A stretch of DNA of 64,000 nucleotides, taken from NCBI GenBank assembly GCA_963970005.1, contig CAXAMN010028917.1, forward strand, positions 473,015 through 537,014. Direction: 5' to 3'. The notes under the pieces were generated by a model. That model ran no database searches. It was given only the letters and a program-made list of their open reading frames with translations, and was not told the DNA's origin. Position numbers and translations under genes: made by a program. Source of the DNA: Durusdinium trenchii. Taxonomy: Eukaryota > Sar > Dinophyceae > Suessiales > Symbiodiniaceae. Of the stretch, positions 17,231 through 28,896 are shown one piece after another (positions within the stretch are counted from its first letter, which is position 1; each line of letters starts with the position of its first letter).

Positions 17231-18747
17231 TCAACAGTCTTCATGCGGCAAGTGCTTGAAACGTTCACAAGATTCGACAGTGTATGGGATCTTGGGAGCT
17301 GGTCGGATCGCTCCACCCTTGCCATCCAAATCGCTTCGGTCATCAAGAGCAGGATCGAAAAGAAGGCTTTGATATAGTTCATTTGGATCTGAGCTTGAAT
17401 GGTGGCCTCCAACTGCACTCTTTGCGTACTTGTGACAGACCATGTGTTGGTGACTGTTCCATTTGATCCAAGTAACTACTGCTCCAAAGATGGAGTCGTA
17501 CTCAGACCGATGGAAGCCTTCAAAGTACTTGTGAAACTCAATTTGGTTTGTACGTTCTCGTTGTTTCAAATGTTCGTAGACCCATCGTGCTTCAAAATCG
17601 GCTGGAGTGGAACTGTGGATCGATGCATTGATCCTGAGATGGTTCAGTTTTCGATTGGAATCGTGCTCATTGACTGTGGTCATATACTCTCGGATATCCA
17701 CAGCGGATTCCCATCAGCGTTTGTGAATCGAAACATCGGTTGATGGCTAGGTTGCCATCTCCGGTCAGGTAATCGACATGCATCGTCACGCTGTTCCTAA
17801 TAAACCTGGACAATCAGGCAGCGATCTTAGGCATTCCTTTCTTGCGACACAATTGCGCATCGGCGTGGAGAACGCCGATCATGATTTCTGGAAATCCGGC
17901 ACGATGTATCTGTGTTGATTGGTTGTTCTCATACGCGAGAGGAGTCTTGTCCTTGAGGTCAGTTTCGGAGTCCCAGCGGACGGTATCAGAAGTGTTGGGC
18001 TCGATGGTCAGGTCGACAAACTCGTTCATACTACCCAGGACTTCGACAGCGTGTTCCGGGAACATTGATGCTCGTGCACGCTGTTCTAGATAGATATGCG
18101 AACTTCTGAAATGTCGGCCAGTGCTTAACCAGGGACGAAAAGGACGTGTCTCCTTGTCAAAATGCGAATTGAATGCTGTTCTTGAGGCAGAATGTCGAAA
18201 AAAATTGACTCCTGCTTGTTTTGCTTGTTCATAGGACGAATTCTGTTCATATTGCTCTTGGCTCTTGACGCAAATCTCTGGCCCGGACGCCCTGGACCTA
18301 TTGCCAAAATTGACACAGAAAACTGCACCGGTGGTAATCCAAGATTCCTTGTCGTTCAGCTTTCTGGCGGCTATTCGGAGGGCCTTGGACAAAACATGCT
18401 ACTGCTGGTGCTCCAAGGTTCTTGACTCTCATTCCTACAAATCCGTGATGAACAATGTCCGTGATCATCTCATCGGTCAAAGTATCAGCTTCATTGACCA
18501 TCACCGCATGTGCATCATTCTGGTAAATCATCTTGTGGAAAACAGGTTCTTGTTCCTTCAATGGCTTGTATTTCTGATTCTGGTGTTCTTTTGGGAGTCG
18601 ATGAGGGCGAGTCCAGTGTCCCATGTTCAAGGTCAAGATCGAGAGATTCTTGCTTGAGACATGACATCGACCCTGTGATTGTAAGCTCTTAACAAACTGT
18701 CTTGGAATGCCAGTGGTCAACAAAAGCTTGCTTGTTAGGTCTTGCAA
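17231..18747 (-). pseudogene. degraded EEP nuclease accessory gene of element 2
   Basis: Successive minus-strand frames (18747-18298, 18392-17814, about 17800-17690, 17701-17231) form one protein when read in order, broken by frameshifts. Motifs in EEP order: ILTLNMGHW (near 18640; first Asn motif), HAVMVNEADTL (near 18500; metal-binding Glu) and LTGDGNLAINR (17751-17762 encodes GDGN). The gene occupies the same relative position, last before the 3' LTR, as the 1315-aa EEP protein of element 1, yet overall similarity is low, so the two have diverged for long or were acquired separately. Confidence 0.6.
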
Positions 18748-18749
18748 GT

Positions 18750-19572
18750 ACGAGATGAGAGCTTCGATCTCACAGTCGGCCGTGAGTTCACGCTTTCATG
18801 ACAAAACTGATCGAATCGGAGAGCTGATATTGCGCACGCGACAGGGGAGCACGCACTAAGGTTGCCGGCAGGTACCGCGGCAGTTCATATCCTGCTGCAG
18901 CATTGAAGTTCGTATAGTTGAGGAGGTTGAGTTCTAGTGCATGAGGAAAACGATCGGTCGCGGTAGCATAATAGTGTGGTTCGAACTTATCCTCGACATC
19001 ATTGTCTTGGGCAGCTATAGGAAGGCAACAGAGAAAGGACCTACAGATTCGATTGCACAGGAATATTCGGCAAGTACATCACGAGCTCCGTACAGGAAAG
19101 TTGGAAGATCGGTTGGTCTTGTAGGCTCTCGTGTTTTTCGTTCTTCGATTACATTCTTCAACAGCTAGCGATCGATGACTGATTTTAGCTCATGTTCATG
19201 ATTCGGATTTAGCGGTTCATCGAAAGTTGTCATGTAGCGAGTGCTACAATCGCATCGTGCATGAGGTCTAGAGATCTGGCAGGGCATACAATGATATCGG
19301 CCACAAAGACGGCGCATGAAAGTTGTGATGTTCTTAAAGCAGATACTGCACACTCTGTCACCCAGATGCATGTAGTATGGACCGTGTTTGGCACACGAAA
19401 TGGCCTTACCATAATTCGGATCTTCTGGTTTGAAAGACAACTGCATCTGGTCAAAAGGTTCATCGTCCTCGACGCCGGCAGAGGTCACGGATGTAATGGT
19501 CATAGCACTCTGGACTGTGGACGTTAGCACTCCTCCCACGGCTCTCCAAAAAGTGTTGGTCCTTGAAGGCAT
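18750..19572 (-). pseudogene. upstream part of the element 2 accessory protein, Cys-rich
   Basis: Frame 19572-19165 (135 aa) holds a cysteine cluster: CAKHGPYYMHLGDRVCSIC, CGRYHCMPC and CDC, suggesting one or two zinc-binding modules. Further coding-like stretches in other frames follow without a break in character (for instance ELNLLNYTNFNAAAGYELPR near 18890) down to the EEP segment. I read it as the N-terminal region of the same decayed accessory protein. Family unknown. Confidence 0.45.
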
Positions 19573-19577
19573 TTGGC

Positions 19578-20700
19578 ATCAGTCCTCCAAGAGAAAGTCA
19601 GTGACCTCTTTCAAGGCCTCTGACAGCAACCCGCCGACGTTTTCCATCACCATGAACTTAAAAACTGCAGGCAAACAGATTGAATCCTGGAATCATGATC
19701 ATGTTTCATTCTTCCACAAGTTATTGATCTCAGCGCTGACAAAGTGTCAGGGGACGAGGGGAACTGTCCCAAATCCTGAAGAAATGCTTGACAAGACCAG
19801 TTCGGCTGTCGTTCATGCCTTGGCGGGATCCTACCCTCGAGGACCCCTGGAAAGTGAAGAAGGAAAAAACAACTCACGTGTGCATTCTTCACTGGCTCTT
19901 CATGAAGATATTCATGAAGATATATACTTGGAAGACCTAGGCTGGCAAGGGAATCCACCCAGCAGGCCATCAGCTAGATCGCCCATGCTCCAGTCCCACT
20001 CCATTACATCAGGTGATAGCGCTGCTGCATCAGCTAATCCATCACTGATGCGCTGAGAAATGAGCTCCCTGCAGTACTCCGATTTCTCAACCTGACTCAT
20101 TATATCTCCGAAACGACTGCTGCGCTTCTGAAGGTCCAAAAAAAGCAAAGTTCCCAGCATAGTGCACCACGCGCATCCACCTTAGCGTAGGACCGAATTC
20201 TGATTTCACGGTACATTTTGAAGCTTGCGTGCCGGTGTTGATGCCTAATGCGCATAAAACTTCAAGAAACACCTCTTGTTTGATGCCTAGAGATTAGACG
20301 CCTGAAGAGTGAATGATTGGAGTTTAAATACCTAAAGAAGGCATGTCAAAGGTTGAACGCTTGAGGCCCAAGCGGACGCAAGGCGATGCTTACCACTTTG
20401 AAGCGGTTGGCCTGTCATGGTCGTTTGGATGACCTCTGGAAAAGGCAATTCATGTGGTTTTTTTGGTTAAACGCCAGCAAGCAAACACATCCCCACCGGA
20501 AGGTCCACCAAAAAGGGGTAGATGGTCTCCAAGCTATCCTTCACAGCGCCCGGTGTCAAAGATGCCCAGTCTTGCGGTAGGCCTCCAGTGTGATAGAAAC
20601 GGATCTATGTCAATTGAGTTTGCTGGCAGGCCTTGCCTGAAAAAAGCTCAATAACATTGGGCGTTACAAAGATCCCTTTCTTTGTTTTGCTCTTACTGCA
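19578..20700 (-). pseudogene. cytosine-5 DNA methyltransferase-like fragment with introns
   Basis: Separate minus-strand blocks follow the order of the C5-methyltransferase core. TPNVIELFSG (20635-20652 encodes IELFSG) resembles motif I. VLCALGINTGTQ near 20240 and VEKSEYCRELIS from 20091 resemble the region up to motif II. LLGGFPCQ (19942-19959 encodes GGFPCQ) is motif IV with its catalytic Cys. GSRQGMNDSRTGL near 19820 and FMVMENVGGLL (19636-19647 encodes MENV) follow as motifs V-VI. Blocks are separated by splice-like sites: GTAAGC at 20393-20388, GAGTCAG|GTTGAG at 20092/20091, and a pyrimidine-AG before the ENV block. Motifs VIII-X are missing; the frame ends at 19578 against the element 2 accessory gene. 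Whether it is a host gene fragment or was carried by the element is unknown. Confidence 0.6.
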
Positions 20701-21287
20701 CTCAGCGCTATAGAGCTTGGACCAATATGTGACTGTTGATGTTGACATGACGTTGAAGCTAAAGTAGAAGAGAATCCCCACCACACTTGACAGACCCCGG
20801 CCCCGCGACACCCTGATGGAGAGGTACCGTGCGTTGGCTTTCTGGGTCGCCCCAAATACTCCTGCAACGCAGGTGGAAAAGAAGGAATGAACCATTGAAG
20901 CTCTTTGGAAGCCTGAGGCTGAGGGCAGGGCTGACCGTTCCCCATGACCGAACTGTCATAGGTTTCTCTGCCATTGCGCCCTTCTTCGGCAAAGGTCCAG
21001 AGGGAATCTTCTTCGGTGGAACCTTCGATATGTTCACCACTTCTGAACCCCAAGTTGTTGCCATCAAGAGAGAAACAGAAATGCTCACAAGTAGCCAACA
21101 CAATGTTGGGAGGCTCATACTTCATTTGCGGCAGGAACCAGGGCTTGTAGGTTCTGAAGGCGCCGGCTTTGAAGTGGCCATAGTGAGGCAATCGGGCCTG
21201 GGCGAATGGCAACACACGCTCCCTCAAAAACAAGATGGAGCCCACGAACCCGAATGCAAACACGTTCAAAAAGCTACATATGTCCAA
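20701..21287. other. stretch with no assignable gene
   Basis: Overlapping open frames exist on both strands. None has a recognisable domain. It could hold further exons of the methyltransferase-like gene, but I cannot support any. Confidence 0.4.
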
Positions 21288-22872
21288 ATGACACTCTTGT
21301 AGGACGCTCTTGTGGGACACTCTTGTGGGTCACTCTTGTAGAAAACTCTTGTGGGACACTCTTACGGGACACTCTTGTGGGACACTCTTGTGGGACACTG
21401 TTGCGGGACACTCTTGTGGGACACTCTAGTAGGACACTCTTGTGAGACACTCTTTTTTGGGAAACTCTTGTCGGACACTCTTGCGGGACACTCTTGTGGG
21501 ACACTCATACGGGACACTCTTGTGGGACACTCTTGTAGGACACTCTTGTGGGACATGCGGGACACTCTTGTGGGACACTCTTGTGGAACACTCATACGGG
21601 ACACTCTTGTGGGACACTCTTGTGGGACACTCCTGTGGGACACTCATTTGGGACACTCTTGTGGGACACTCTTGTGGGAGACTCTTGCAGGACACTCTTG
21701 TCGGACACTCTTGTGGGACACTCTTGTGGGACACTCTTGTAGGACACTCTTGTGGGACACTCTTGTAGGACACTCTTGTGGGACACTCTTGTAGGGCACT
21801 CTTGTGGGAAAGTCTTGTGGGACACTCTTGTAGGAAACTCTTGTGGGACACTCTTGTGGGACACTCCTGTAGGACACTCTTGTGGGATACTCTTGTGGGA
21901 CACTCTTGTGGGACACTCCTGTAGGACACTCTTGTGGGATACTCTTGTGGGACACTCTCGTGGGACACACTCTTGTGGGACACTGTTGCGGGACACTCTT
22001 GTGGGACACTCTTGAGGGACACTCTTGTGAGACACTCTTGCGGGACACTGTTGCGGGACACTCTTGTGGGACACTCCTGTGGGACACTCTTGCGGGACAC
22101 TCTTGTGGGACATTCTTGTGGGACACTCTTAAGGGGCACTCTTGTGAGACACTCTTGCGGGACACTGTTACGGGACACTCTTGTGGGACACTCCTGTGGG
22201 ACACTCATTTGGGAGACTCTTGCGGGACACTCTTGTGGGACACTCTTGTAGGACACTCTTGTGGGACACTCTTGTGGGACACTCTTATAGGACACTCTTG
22301 TAGGAAACCCTTGTGGGATACTCTTCTATTACACTCTTGTGGGACACTCTTGTAAAACACTCTTGTGGGACACTCTTGTAGGGCACTCTTGTGGGACACT
22401 CTTGTGGGACATGGTTGCGGGACACTCTTGTGGGACACACTTGTGAGACACTCTTACGGGACACTCTTGTAGGACATTCTTGTGGGACACTCTTGTAGGA
22501 CACTCTTGTGGGACACTCTTACGGGACACTCTTGTTGCACACTCTTGTAGGACACTCTTGTGGGTCACTCTTTTGGGACACTCTTGTCGGACACTCTTGT
22601 GGGACACACTTGTGGGACACTCATACGGGACACTCTTGTGGGACACTCTTGTAGGACACTCTTGTGGGACATGCGGGACACTCTTGTGGGACACTCTTGT
22701 GGGACACTCATACGGGACACTCTTGTGGGACACTTGTCTTGTGGGACACGCTTGTGGGACACTCATACGGGACACTCTTGTGGGACACTCTTGTGGGACA
22801 CTCTTGTAGGACACTCTTGTGGGACACTCTTGTAGGACACTCTTGCGGGACACTCCTGTAGGGCACACTCTT
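21288..22872. repeat. 13-bp minisatellite, about 120 units
   Basis: Tandem array of GGGACACTCTTGT with frequent single-base variants (ACTCTTGTA, ACTCTTGCG, ACTCATACG, ACTCCTGTG). Because 13 is not a multiple of 3, each strand is read as a 13-residue peptide repeat, and since the unit holds no stop in any phase, long frames appear on both strands. The block repeats variants in order (for example ACTCATACG near 21505, 21590, 22620, 22705 and 22765), so larger segments were duplicated too. Confidence 0.95.
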
Positions 22873-23160
22873 CGTACGAGACTTCCTCCAAAAGTCACGC
22901 TGCGAGGCTGCAAGACGAGCGTTTCGTACGAGACTTCCTCCAAAAGTCACGCGTCAAGTCTCAAAAACGAGCGTTTCTTACGAGACTTCCTCCAAAAGTC
23001 ACACGTCAAGTCTCCAAAACGAGCGTTTCGTACGAGACTTCCTCCAAAAGTCACATGTCAAGTCCCCAAAACGAGCGTTTCGTACGAGACTTCCTCAAAA
23101 ATTCACATGTCAAAGTCTGCAAAACGAACGTTTCGCACGAGACTTCCTCCAAAAGTCCAG
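22873..23160. repeat. 52-bp tandem repeat, about 5.5 copies
   Basis: Units begin CGTACGAGACTTCCTCCAAA at 22873, 22925, 22977, 23029, 23081 and 23134, and end ACGAGCGTTT. Spacing is 52, 52, 52, 52 and 53 bases. The array directly joins the 13-bp minisatellite. Confidence 0.93.
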
Positions 23161-23950
23161 CGGAAACACCCATCGGAGCACACACATCACGCAGCCCTGC
23201 CAAGCAGTTTCGCGAGTCCAGCCCCTCCAAACGACACCCGCTCACACGCCAATCCCAATGCGGCAGCGACATTCACCTCTACCACAACTCACAACCTCCC
23301 GATTCCCTGCGCCTGCCACGAATCTTTCCGCGTCCACACGTCTAACGCGCGCAAAGTACTGTGCCTGCCACGAAATGTCACCTCCGTCACACATCGCAAC
23401 CTCACGGTTCCTTGCGCCTGCCACGAAAATCCCACTTCCACACCTCAAAACCCGCACAAAGTCCTGCGCCTGCCACGAAAAGTAACAATGTCATCTCATG
23501 TGAGCTTCAACAAAATTTGCACCACACCACACGTTTGGAATGATTTCGACCCGTTCTGAGCTCACTCCCATCCACCAAAATCTGCATTTCAGCTGAGACT
23601 TGTCACGAAAACAGAGCTTCGATGCCACACCCTGAAACGCAAATCCCAATGGCACGGCCACATCCAACACCCCAAAAACACGACTCTCCAAACGCTAATC
23701 CCAATGGAACTGCGTAGCAAACTGCGGATCTCACAAAACGCTGCGCCTGTGCAGCGAAACGCATCACGCGTCTTGTGCCACATCCCATTTTCATGCAAAT
23801 CACAATGGAATAGCGGCGCAAACTGACACGTGACACATCCATGAAAAGTCACTTGCAAAAGCTTCCCCCAATGGCAGCGCCTTAGCGACCTACTGCGGAC
23901 GGTTGCGAACGGTTGCGGACGGTTGCGAACATAGAAGCAACGGGTCGCGA
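23161..23950. repeat. degenerate interspersed short repeats
   Basis: CTGCGCCTGCCACGAA or close variants recur at about 23308, 23368, 23420 and 23467 (roughly 50-65 base spacing), with related CTGCGCCTGTGCAGCGAAA near 23740. The stretch ends in a short GGTTGCGGAC/GGTTGCGAAC repeat at 23893-23935. No gene is supported. Confidence 0.65.
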
Positions 23951-25650
23951 ACAAGACTCTACCCCCAGACCCCCAGAGTTAAACGAGAACCCTGCGCTAC
24001 GCATTCGGGAAAAGTGCTAGATTTTGCAATGTTTCATAACCCCTCCAAGAACCACACCTTGAGGGACAGGGACATCTTGGCCAGACTCCATCAGCCTATA
24101 GGTTTGGAGTCATTGAGCTGTGTAACAATACTGGCGGCTGTTTTGAATTCAACTTTGATAAGACCCCAGCTCCTCATCCGAAAGTTGGTCCACAGCCATT
24201 AGCAACATCTCTTGGAACCAGCAAATCTACCACTACCTCCGAGCTGCAGTAGCACATACAGAAAAACATTGAATCTATCATGTAGTGTGGTTTCAACACC
24301 AGGCCCAATCAGGCCCAGTTTTTCTTTTTGTGTCCCTGCGATCTGCGCCCAGCGATGTGTGCAGGTCGGTCTGGATGATGTGAGAGTCAGCTGAGTGGAA
24401 CATACATGACCGTTTGCACACATCAAGCACAGGCCTTGTTATCTAAAGGATATAGGACCAATTATTTGGAAGCCACTCTAGAAAACACTCCATTTTTAGG
24501 TGGGTGACGCATCTTATCCACAGAGGTCCATGGCCTCCATTGCACCAACTCAAAGAACCCTGCATTGCAAAGCCCCTACTCTGAAGAAGTACTGTCAACT
24601 TCAGGGCACACCCGTTCTTCAAGCATAACGCTTGGAATGAAAGAAAAACCAGCGAGGTTCCTATCTCTATCTCCTACAGTGTCAAGTGCTTCAGTATGAC
24701 TTCCATAGCCTGCTTCAACACTTGTTGGGGGTGCTCAGTGTTCCTTTTTGATAAGAAGGTCCCAACCGCAGCAACCAGTTCAAAAAAGCAACCACACTAG
24801 ATCGTTTTAATCATGAACTATAGTTTTCAAGGCTTAGATTTCGGCAGTTCTTACCACCGTTCATAGAAAGGCTCGCTCTTGTAAGATCTCGTCCTAGCAA
24901 AGAACTAGGACCAGCGGAGTTGGTTGGAGAAAAGCAGTGGGCCCGACCCACGGGGACATGATCGCCATCATTGTAGGCCTGGAAAATGGAGTAGGACTGT
25001 GCGCAACTGCAGGGGAGGAAGGCTGAGCAAACCACTCTGGGGGATGGATGGATTTCATCTAGAATCCTCCTGGTCCTCAATTCAGAAAAAAATGTCTGTT
25101 TAGTTTGGGATCAGTTTTGCTGAGAGACCAGCGCTGGTGAAAGATCCAAGGCGGCGTTCTGCAAAAACAAGTTCTGGTCAACCAGCTTTGGTCAACTCTA
25201 GACTCTAGACCCTAGAAATGCACAAAACGCTCCTGACGGTGAAGTAGCGGCGGTGGACTTCTAGACCTTTCCGCCATGCCAAACCTAGCCACCGCAAAAG
25301 TTCTACAGAACCATTGGACGAGAAACACGGGCCTCTAGTCCTTCGCCAATCCACACTGCAGGTCAGCCAAAAATGGCGGCTGTCGAACCGGCAAACGAAA
25401 AAACACAAGACGTGACTTCTCAAACATACAAACACAGGGGCCGCGTAGGCACCTTCACATGTTTGAAGTTAAGGGTAAACAGAACGATGTGTAAATACAT
25501 GTGTGGCAATATAGTATGTGTTATATAGTAAATATAACAAATAACGAAAGGTTGTGTATCAACCTTTCTATTTTGACTTTTGCTTCCGACACCAGTTTGC
25601 CATTCATCTTCTACCACCAAGAAGATATACTTGGCATCTCTATCAGCAAA
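23951..25650. other. 1.7 kb with no recognised gene
   Basis: No frame of interest on either strand and no internal repeat I can see. With 19.58-23.95 kb it forms the block that separates the two halves of the element 2 accessory region. Confidence 0.45.
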
Positions 25651-25658
25651 AGCTAAGC

Positions 25659-26691
25659 CTACAGGTCAAAGCCCTGGACGCATAGCAAACCCCTGAACAA
25701 GAGGAATTGGAAATCATTGCCGAGCAGGAACCCTGTGTTCTGCGGACTTTCTTGCCTGATGTGATCTTCGGCTCCTAGTCCATGACATCCAGGAAGGACG
25801 AAGCGCTCTGCCCAACGGCGGATGTAAGGGACATCAAGTTCTCGGTAGGTCATATAGCCATAGGTGTCCGGACCTAGTAAGTCGTGCGTAGTTTCATCGA
25901 CCATAATGGGTTGCTGATTGAGCATACAACCGAAGGGCAAACTTGGATCAAAGCCACATCTCTGTATGAGGAATGGCTCTTTTGATGACGTTCTTTGGAT
26001 ACAGACCAAATTCCGGGACACACCCCATGGCACAAAAATCGACCATACCGTTGATCTCTTGACATTGCATAGGATTTTGGGGCGCGGTCCCAGACACAGT
26101 TGGAGCTGGAATCGATGGTGTTGTGGGCATAACACGGTGAGACTGCCCATGGCATGGAACCGGCAATACACGAAACGTTCCTACTTCCGAAGCCGGCGCA
26201 GGCGGCGGAGGCGGAGGCGGTAAGGCCTCAGCAGATGCCGTGGACAACAGGAACAGGTCTTGTTGGCCTGGCCGGAACCTCCGGTTGACTTGGACTTGAT
26301 TTCAAGATTGGTGGATACGATTGCGCATTGTTCGGCGGCGGCGGCTCGCTCTTCGGAACAGGTGGCATCTTCGGCGGCTTCAAGGCTCTGGTACGAGTGC
26401 TTGACGTGGAACCCAATGGAAACTCCTTAGCAACGACCGGTGGCTCTGCTGCAGGAGATTCGGCCTTAGGTATTGGGACTTGACGGACTTCTTGTGTCAC
26501 TGTAGGCAGCTGATAATTTGGAGGACATGGAAACGGCATATTGATCTTGGGCTGAGACACGCTTGGAGAGGACGAAGGTCTTGCGTCGGCCGAAGGTGCG
26601 GAAGGAACCGATGCGGCTCTTGGCGACCCTTCGTTCATAATACCTGACTTCTCGATCTTCTTCCTCTTCAAAGGCTGCTGCGACGCCATGG
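25659..26691 (-). pseudogene. element 2 first accessory gene, proline-rich, broken
   Basis: Starts at ATG 26691 (MASQQPLKRKKIEKSG) and runs as a Pro/Ser-rich low-complexity protein to about 26228, then shifts frame (APASEVGTFRVLP...) and again (DPSLPFGCMLNQQPIM...) to a stop at 25659. It follows RNase H by about 260 bases, where element 1 has its Tpt1-like gene, but I see none of the Tpt1 motifs. An AG preceded by TTTAAGCTTCTTCA ends eight bases before the ATG. Function unknown. Confidence 0.5.
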
Positions 26692-26950
26692 TCGGTCCGG
26701 TCTTGAAGAAGCTTAAAGCTGGAGACTGTGAATGCGGGGAGTGTGACGTGTGTAAAATGTGGACGCAACATAGCTTGAGAAGTTGCAGGCGCAATTTTCC
26801 TGGACCACGAATACCTGTTCATAATCAGGAACATGAAGTGAACATGATGCCATGTAAATGTCTTGCCTAATTGGCTCGGCGAAAACGGACAAAATGGAAC
26901 TTACATTCTTCAAATTGTTCATGACCCAATGTACTAGGAATGCCTTTGAC

Positions 26951-27800
26951 TTAATCATGGTCCTGAACGGAGGATGGCAATCTGCGTTTCTCAATGAGCC
27001 GGATAAGTTCATCTGGAGCAGCTGAATGTTTTGTCAAGCAATCAGCTAAACAGTACTCTGATCGTACATGACTCAAATCGTGCATCTGATCAGAATTAGA
27101 CTCCTTTCTTAACATCTGTATCAAATGCATCGTTTCCTTCTGTTCTGGTTGATGAGTCGTTCCGGCGGTAGTAACCAAATTATTTGCATCAGTTCTTAAG
27201 TGTATGTCGGACACTTCTCCAGAAATATCAACCCACAGACCAAGCAAATACTGACAAGAACCAAAGCAACGCATCAGACCATGAAGCTCTGCAACGGTTG
27301 TACTCATTGTTGTTGCTGTGATCTTGCGCGACTAAAAATCAATAAGGGATCCTCTTGCGTGCTGCGATCCGTTCTTGAGGTCACGAGGTTCAGCAAGGAA
27401 GATAGTGTGTGCTCGCTGTGACGACTTGTCTTCGTTGTTACGGTACGAGGCATCGGGGTAACCGAGAATTCTACACGGGTCCTTGAGTGGCCAAAAACGC
27501 ATTGACAATGAGTGGGCACGAATCGTTCTTACCACCTTGTTCAAGGCCTTAATGTCTCCGATGGTTGGGCTGCGTGCTCGCGAGGCACACCTTGAGAACT
27601 TGTAACATACGTGGAACTGTGTACGTGATTGTAACCAGTTGATCTGCCCGAGCACGCTCCTATAAGCAGTGTGCATCTGTGATGTGCATGGTGTCTCATC
27701 TGGCATATTGCGCTCGAGTTTGATTTCTGATAGTTCTTTAATAGCTATAGTCTGGGCAACGTCAATATATGGCCCATATTTTTCATCTTTATACCATCGT
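26951..27800 (-). pseudogene. element 2 RNase H domain
   Basis: From LRWYKDEKYGPYIDVAQT (about 27790) through VLGQINWLQSRTQF, PDASYRNNEDKSSQ, STTVAEL, RTDANNLVTT and LADCLTK. A TAG at about 27332 interrupts the frame at the position of FES in element 1 (here F-stop-S), consistent with Glu to stop. The coding resumes in frame. Confidence 0.85.
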
Positions 27801-27810
27801 AATCGTTGAC

Positions 27811-28896
27811 CTACAAAAAGAATATCATTCTTATCCTCAGATCCAAAACTTCACCCTCAAATTTGGAATCTCCAGCCATGAACAAATCATCCACATGAAG
27901 ACAAATAGTTCCATGGACAGTTCGACCTTGATCATTGTTGTACCTAGGATCTGCAAAATATTCTACGGCACCTTCATAGCCTGTATCTAGACCTTGGGAC
28001 TTCATCTTCATGCGAGTCATGCTTGGGACGGACGTTGGCGGACATTGACCATAATAGACGCAGGTACATCGATCAGCCTTGGTAGGTTCTCGACCATACT
28101 TACGAACCGCAGCATCGATGATGCTCCACCAACGGCGTGGGGCATCGTTAAGTCCATAAGCTGGCTTCTTCATAAGTGCAACGATATACGGTGGATATCC
28201 CATCTCAGGTGGGATCTGGCAAATAATATCTCTGCTCGAATCATAGGCTTCTCCTTGGAGGAAAGCTGTCTTAAGGTCCAGATGAAACAAATTCCAGTGC
28301 TTATTAGCAGCTTGTTGAACAGCCATACGAAAACCTGATCTTGAGGCAGCTGGACTATCGGTCTGCTGTTCATCCTTCTGGCGATCTTGGAAACCACGAA
28401 GGACCCAACGGGCTTTGCATTTTAGGAAATTACCATCCTTATCTCTCTTGATAGTGAGGACCCAACGTCCAGTCATCCAGTTCTTGGAATGGATCTTACG
28501 ACTGTCAACAAGATCGAACACTTCATTATCAAGCCATGATTTTATCTCGGCAAGCTTGGCTTCCTTGAAACCTTGGTAGTACTCACGAAGCTCGGATTGC
28601 GAAGCTTCCTTTCGTTTCTTCATCTGCAATTTGGTCGAAACCTTAGTGGCTGAATAGGCATCCGTCTGCGAAGAATAAAATGTCATAACAGCTCGGTCTT
28701 CATCAGTGATGCCGGGCATATCAAAAGCAGTTCGGAAAGACGAGCTTAGACCGGGTCTTCTCGATCCTTTGGGAACAAAAGGGACCGAGGAAGATAAATA
28801 CATATCATGCATAGAACCGGACATATCTGCGAGGAAGGCGAACGAACCAGTATTGGCTGCAATCTTTTGTTCAGCTGTCTGACCAATGTGCTTCAT
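27811..28896 (-). pseudogene. element 2 reverse transcriptase
   Basis: 361-codon frame. Motifs ARWVLRGFQD, DLKTAFLQGEAYD, YGLNDAPRRWW and CLHVDDLFMAGD are intact and closely match element 1. After LHVDD a short deletion brings the reading out of frame (VLDLRIRM instead of a GSEDKNDILFVGQ continuation), which ends the open frame. Confidence 0.88.

Noticed and set aside
21274-22943. Long open frames on both strands (up to 289 codons) in the 13-bp minisatellite
   Set aside because: They follow from a stop-free repeat unit whose length is not a multiple of three; no start context or unique sequence supports coding.
21288-23160. CRISPR-like array
   Set aside because: The repeats are contiguous tandem units without unique spacers, in a eukaryotic setting.
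25659-26691. A Tpt1-like gene in element 2 at the position of the one in element 1
   Set aside because: The frames there are Pro/Ser-rich and then unrecognised; none of the LRH, NQGH or RxxVH motifs is present.
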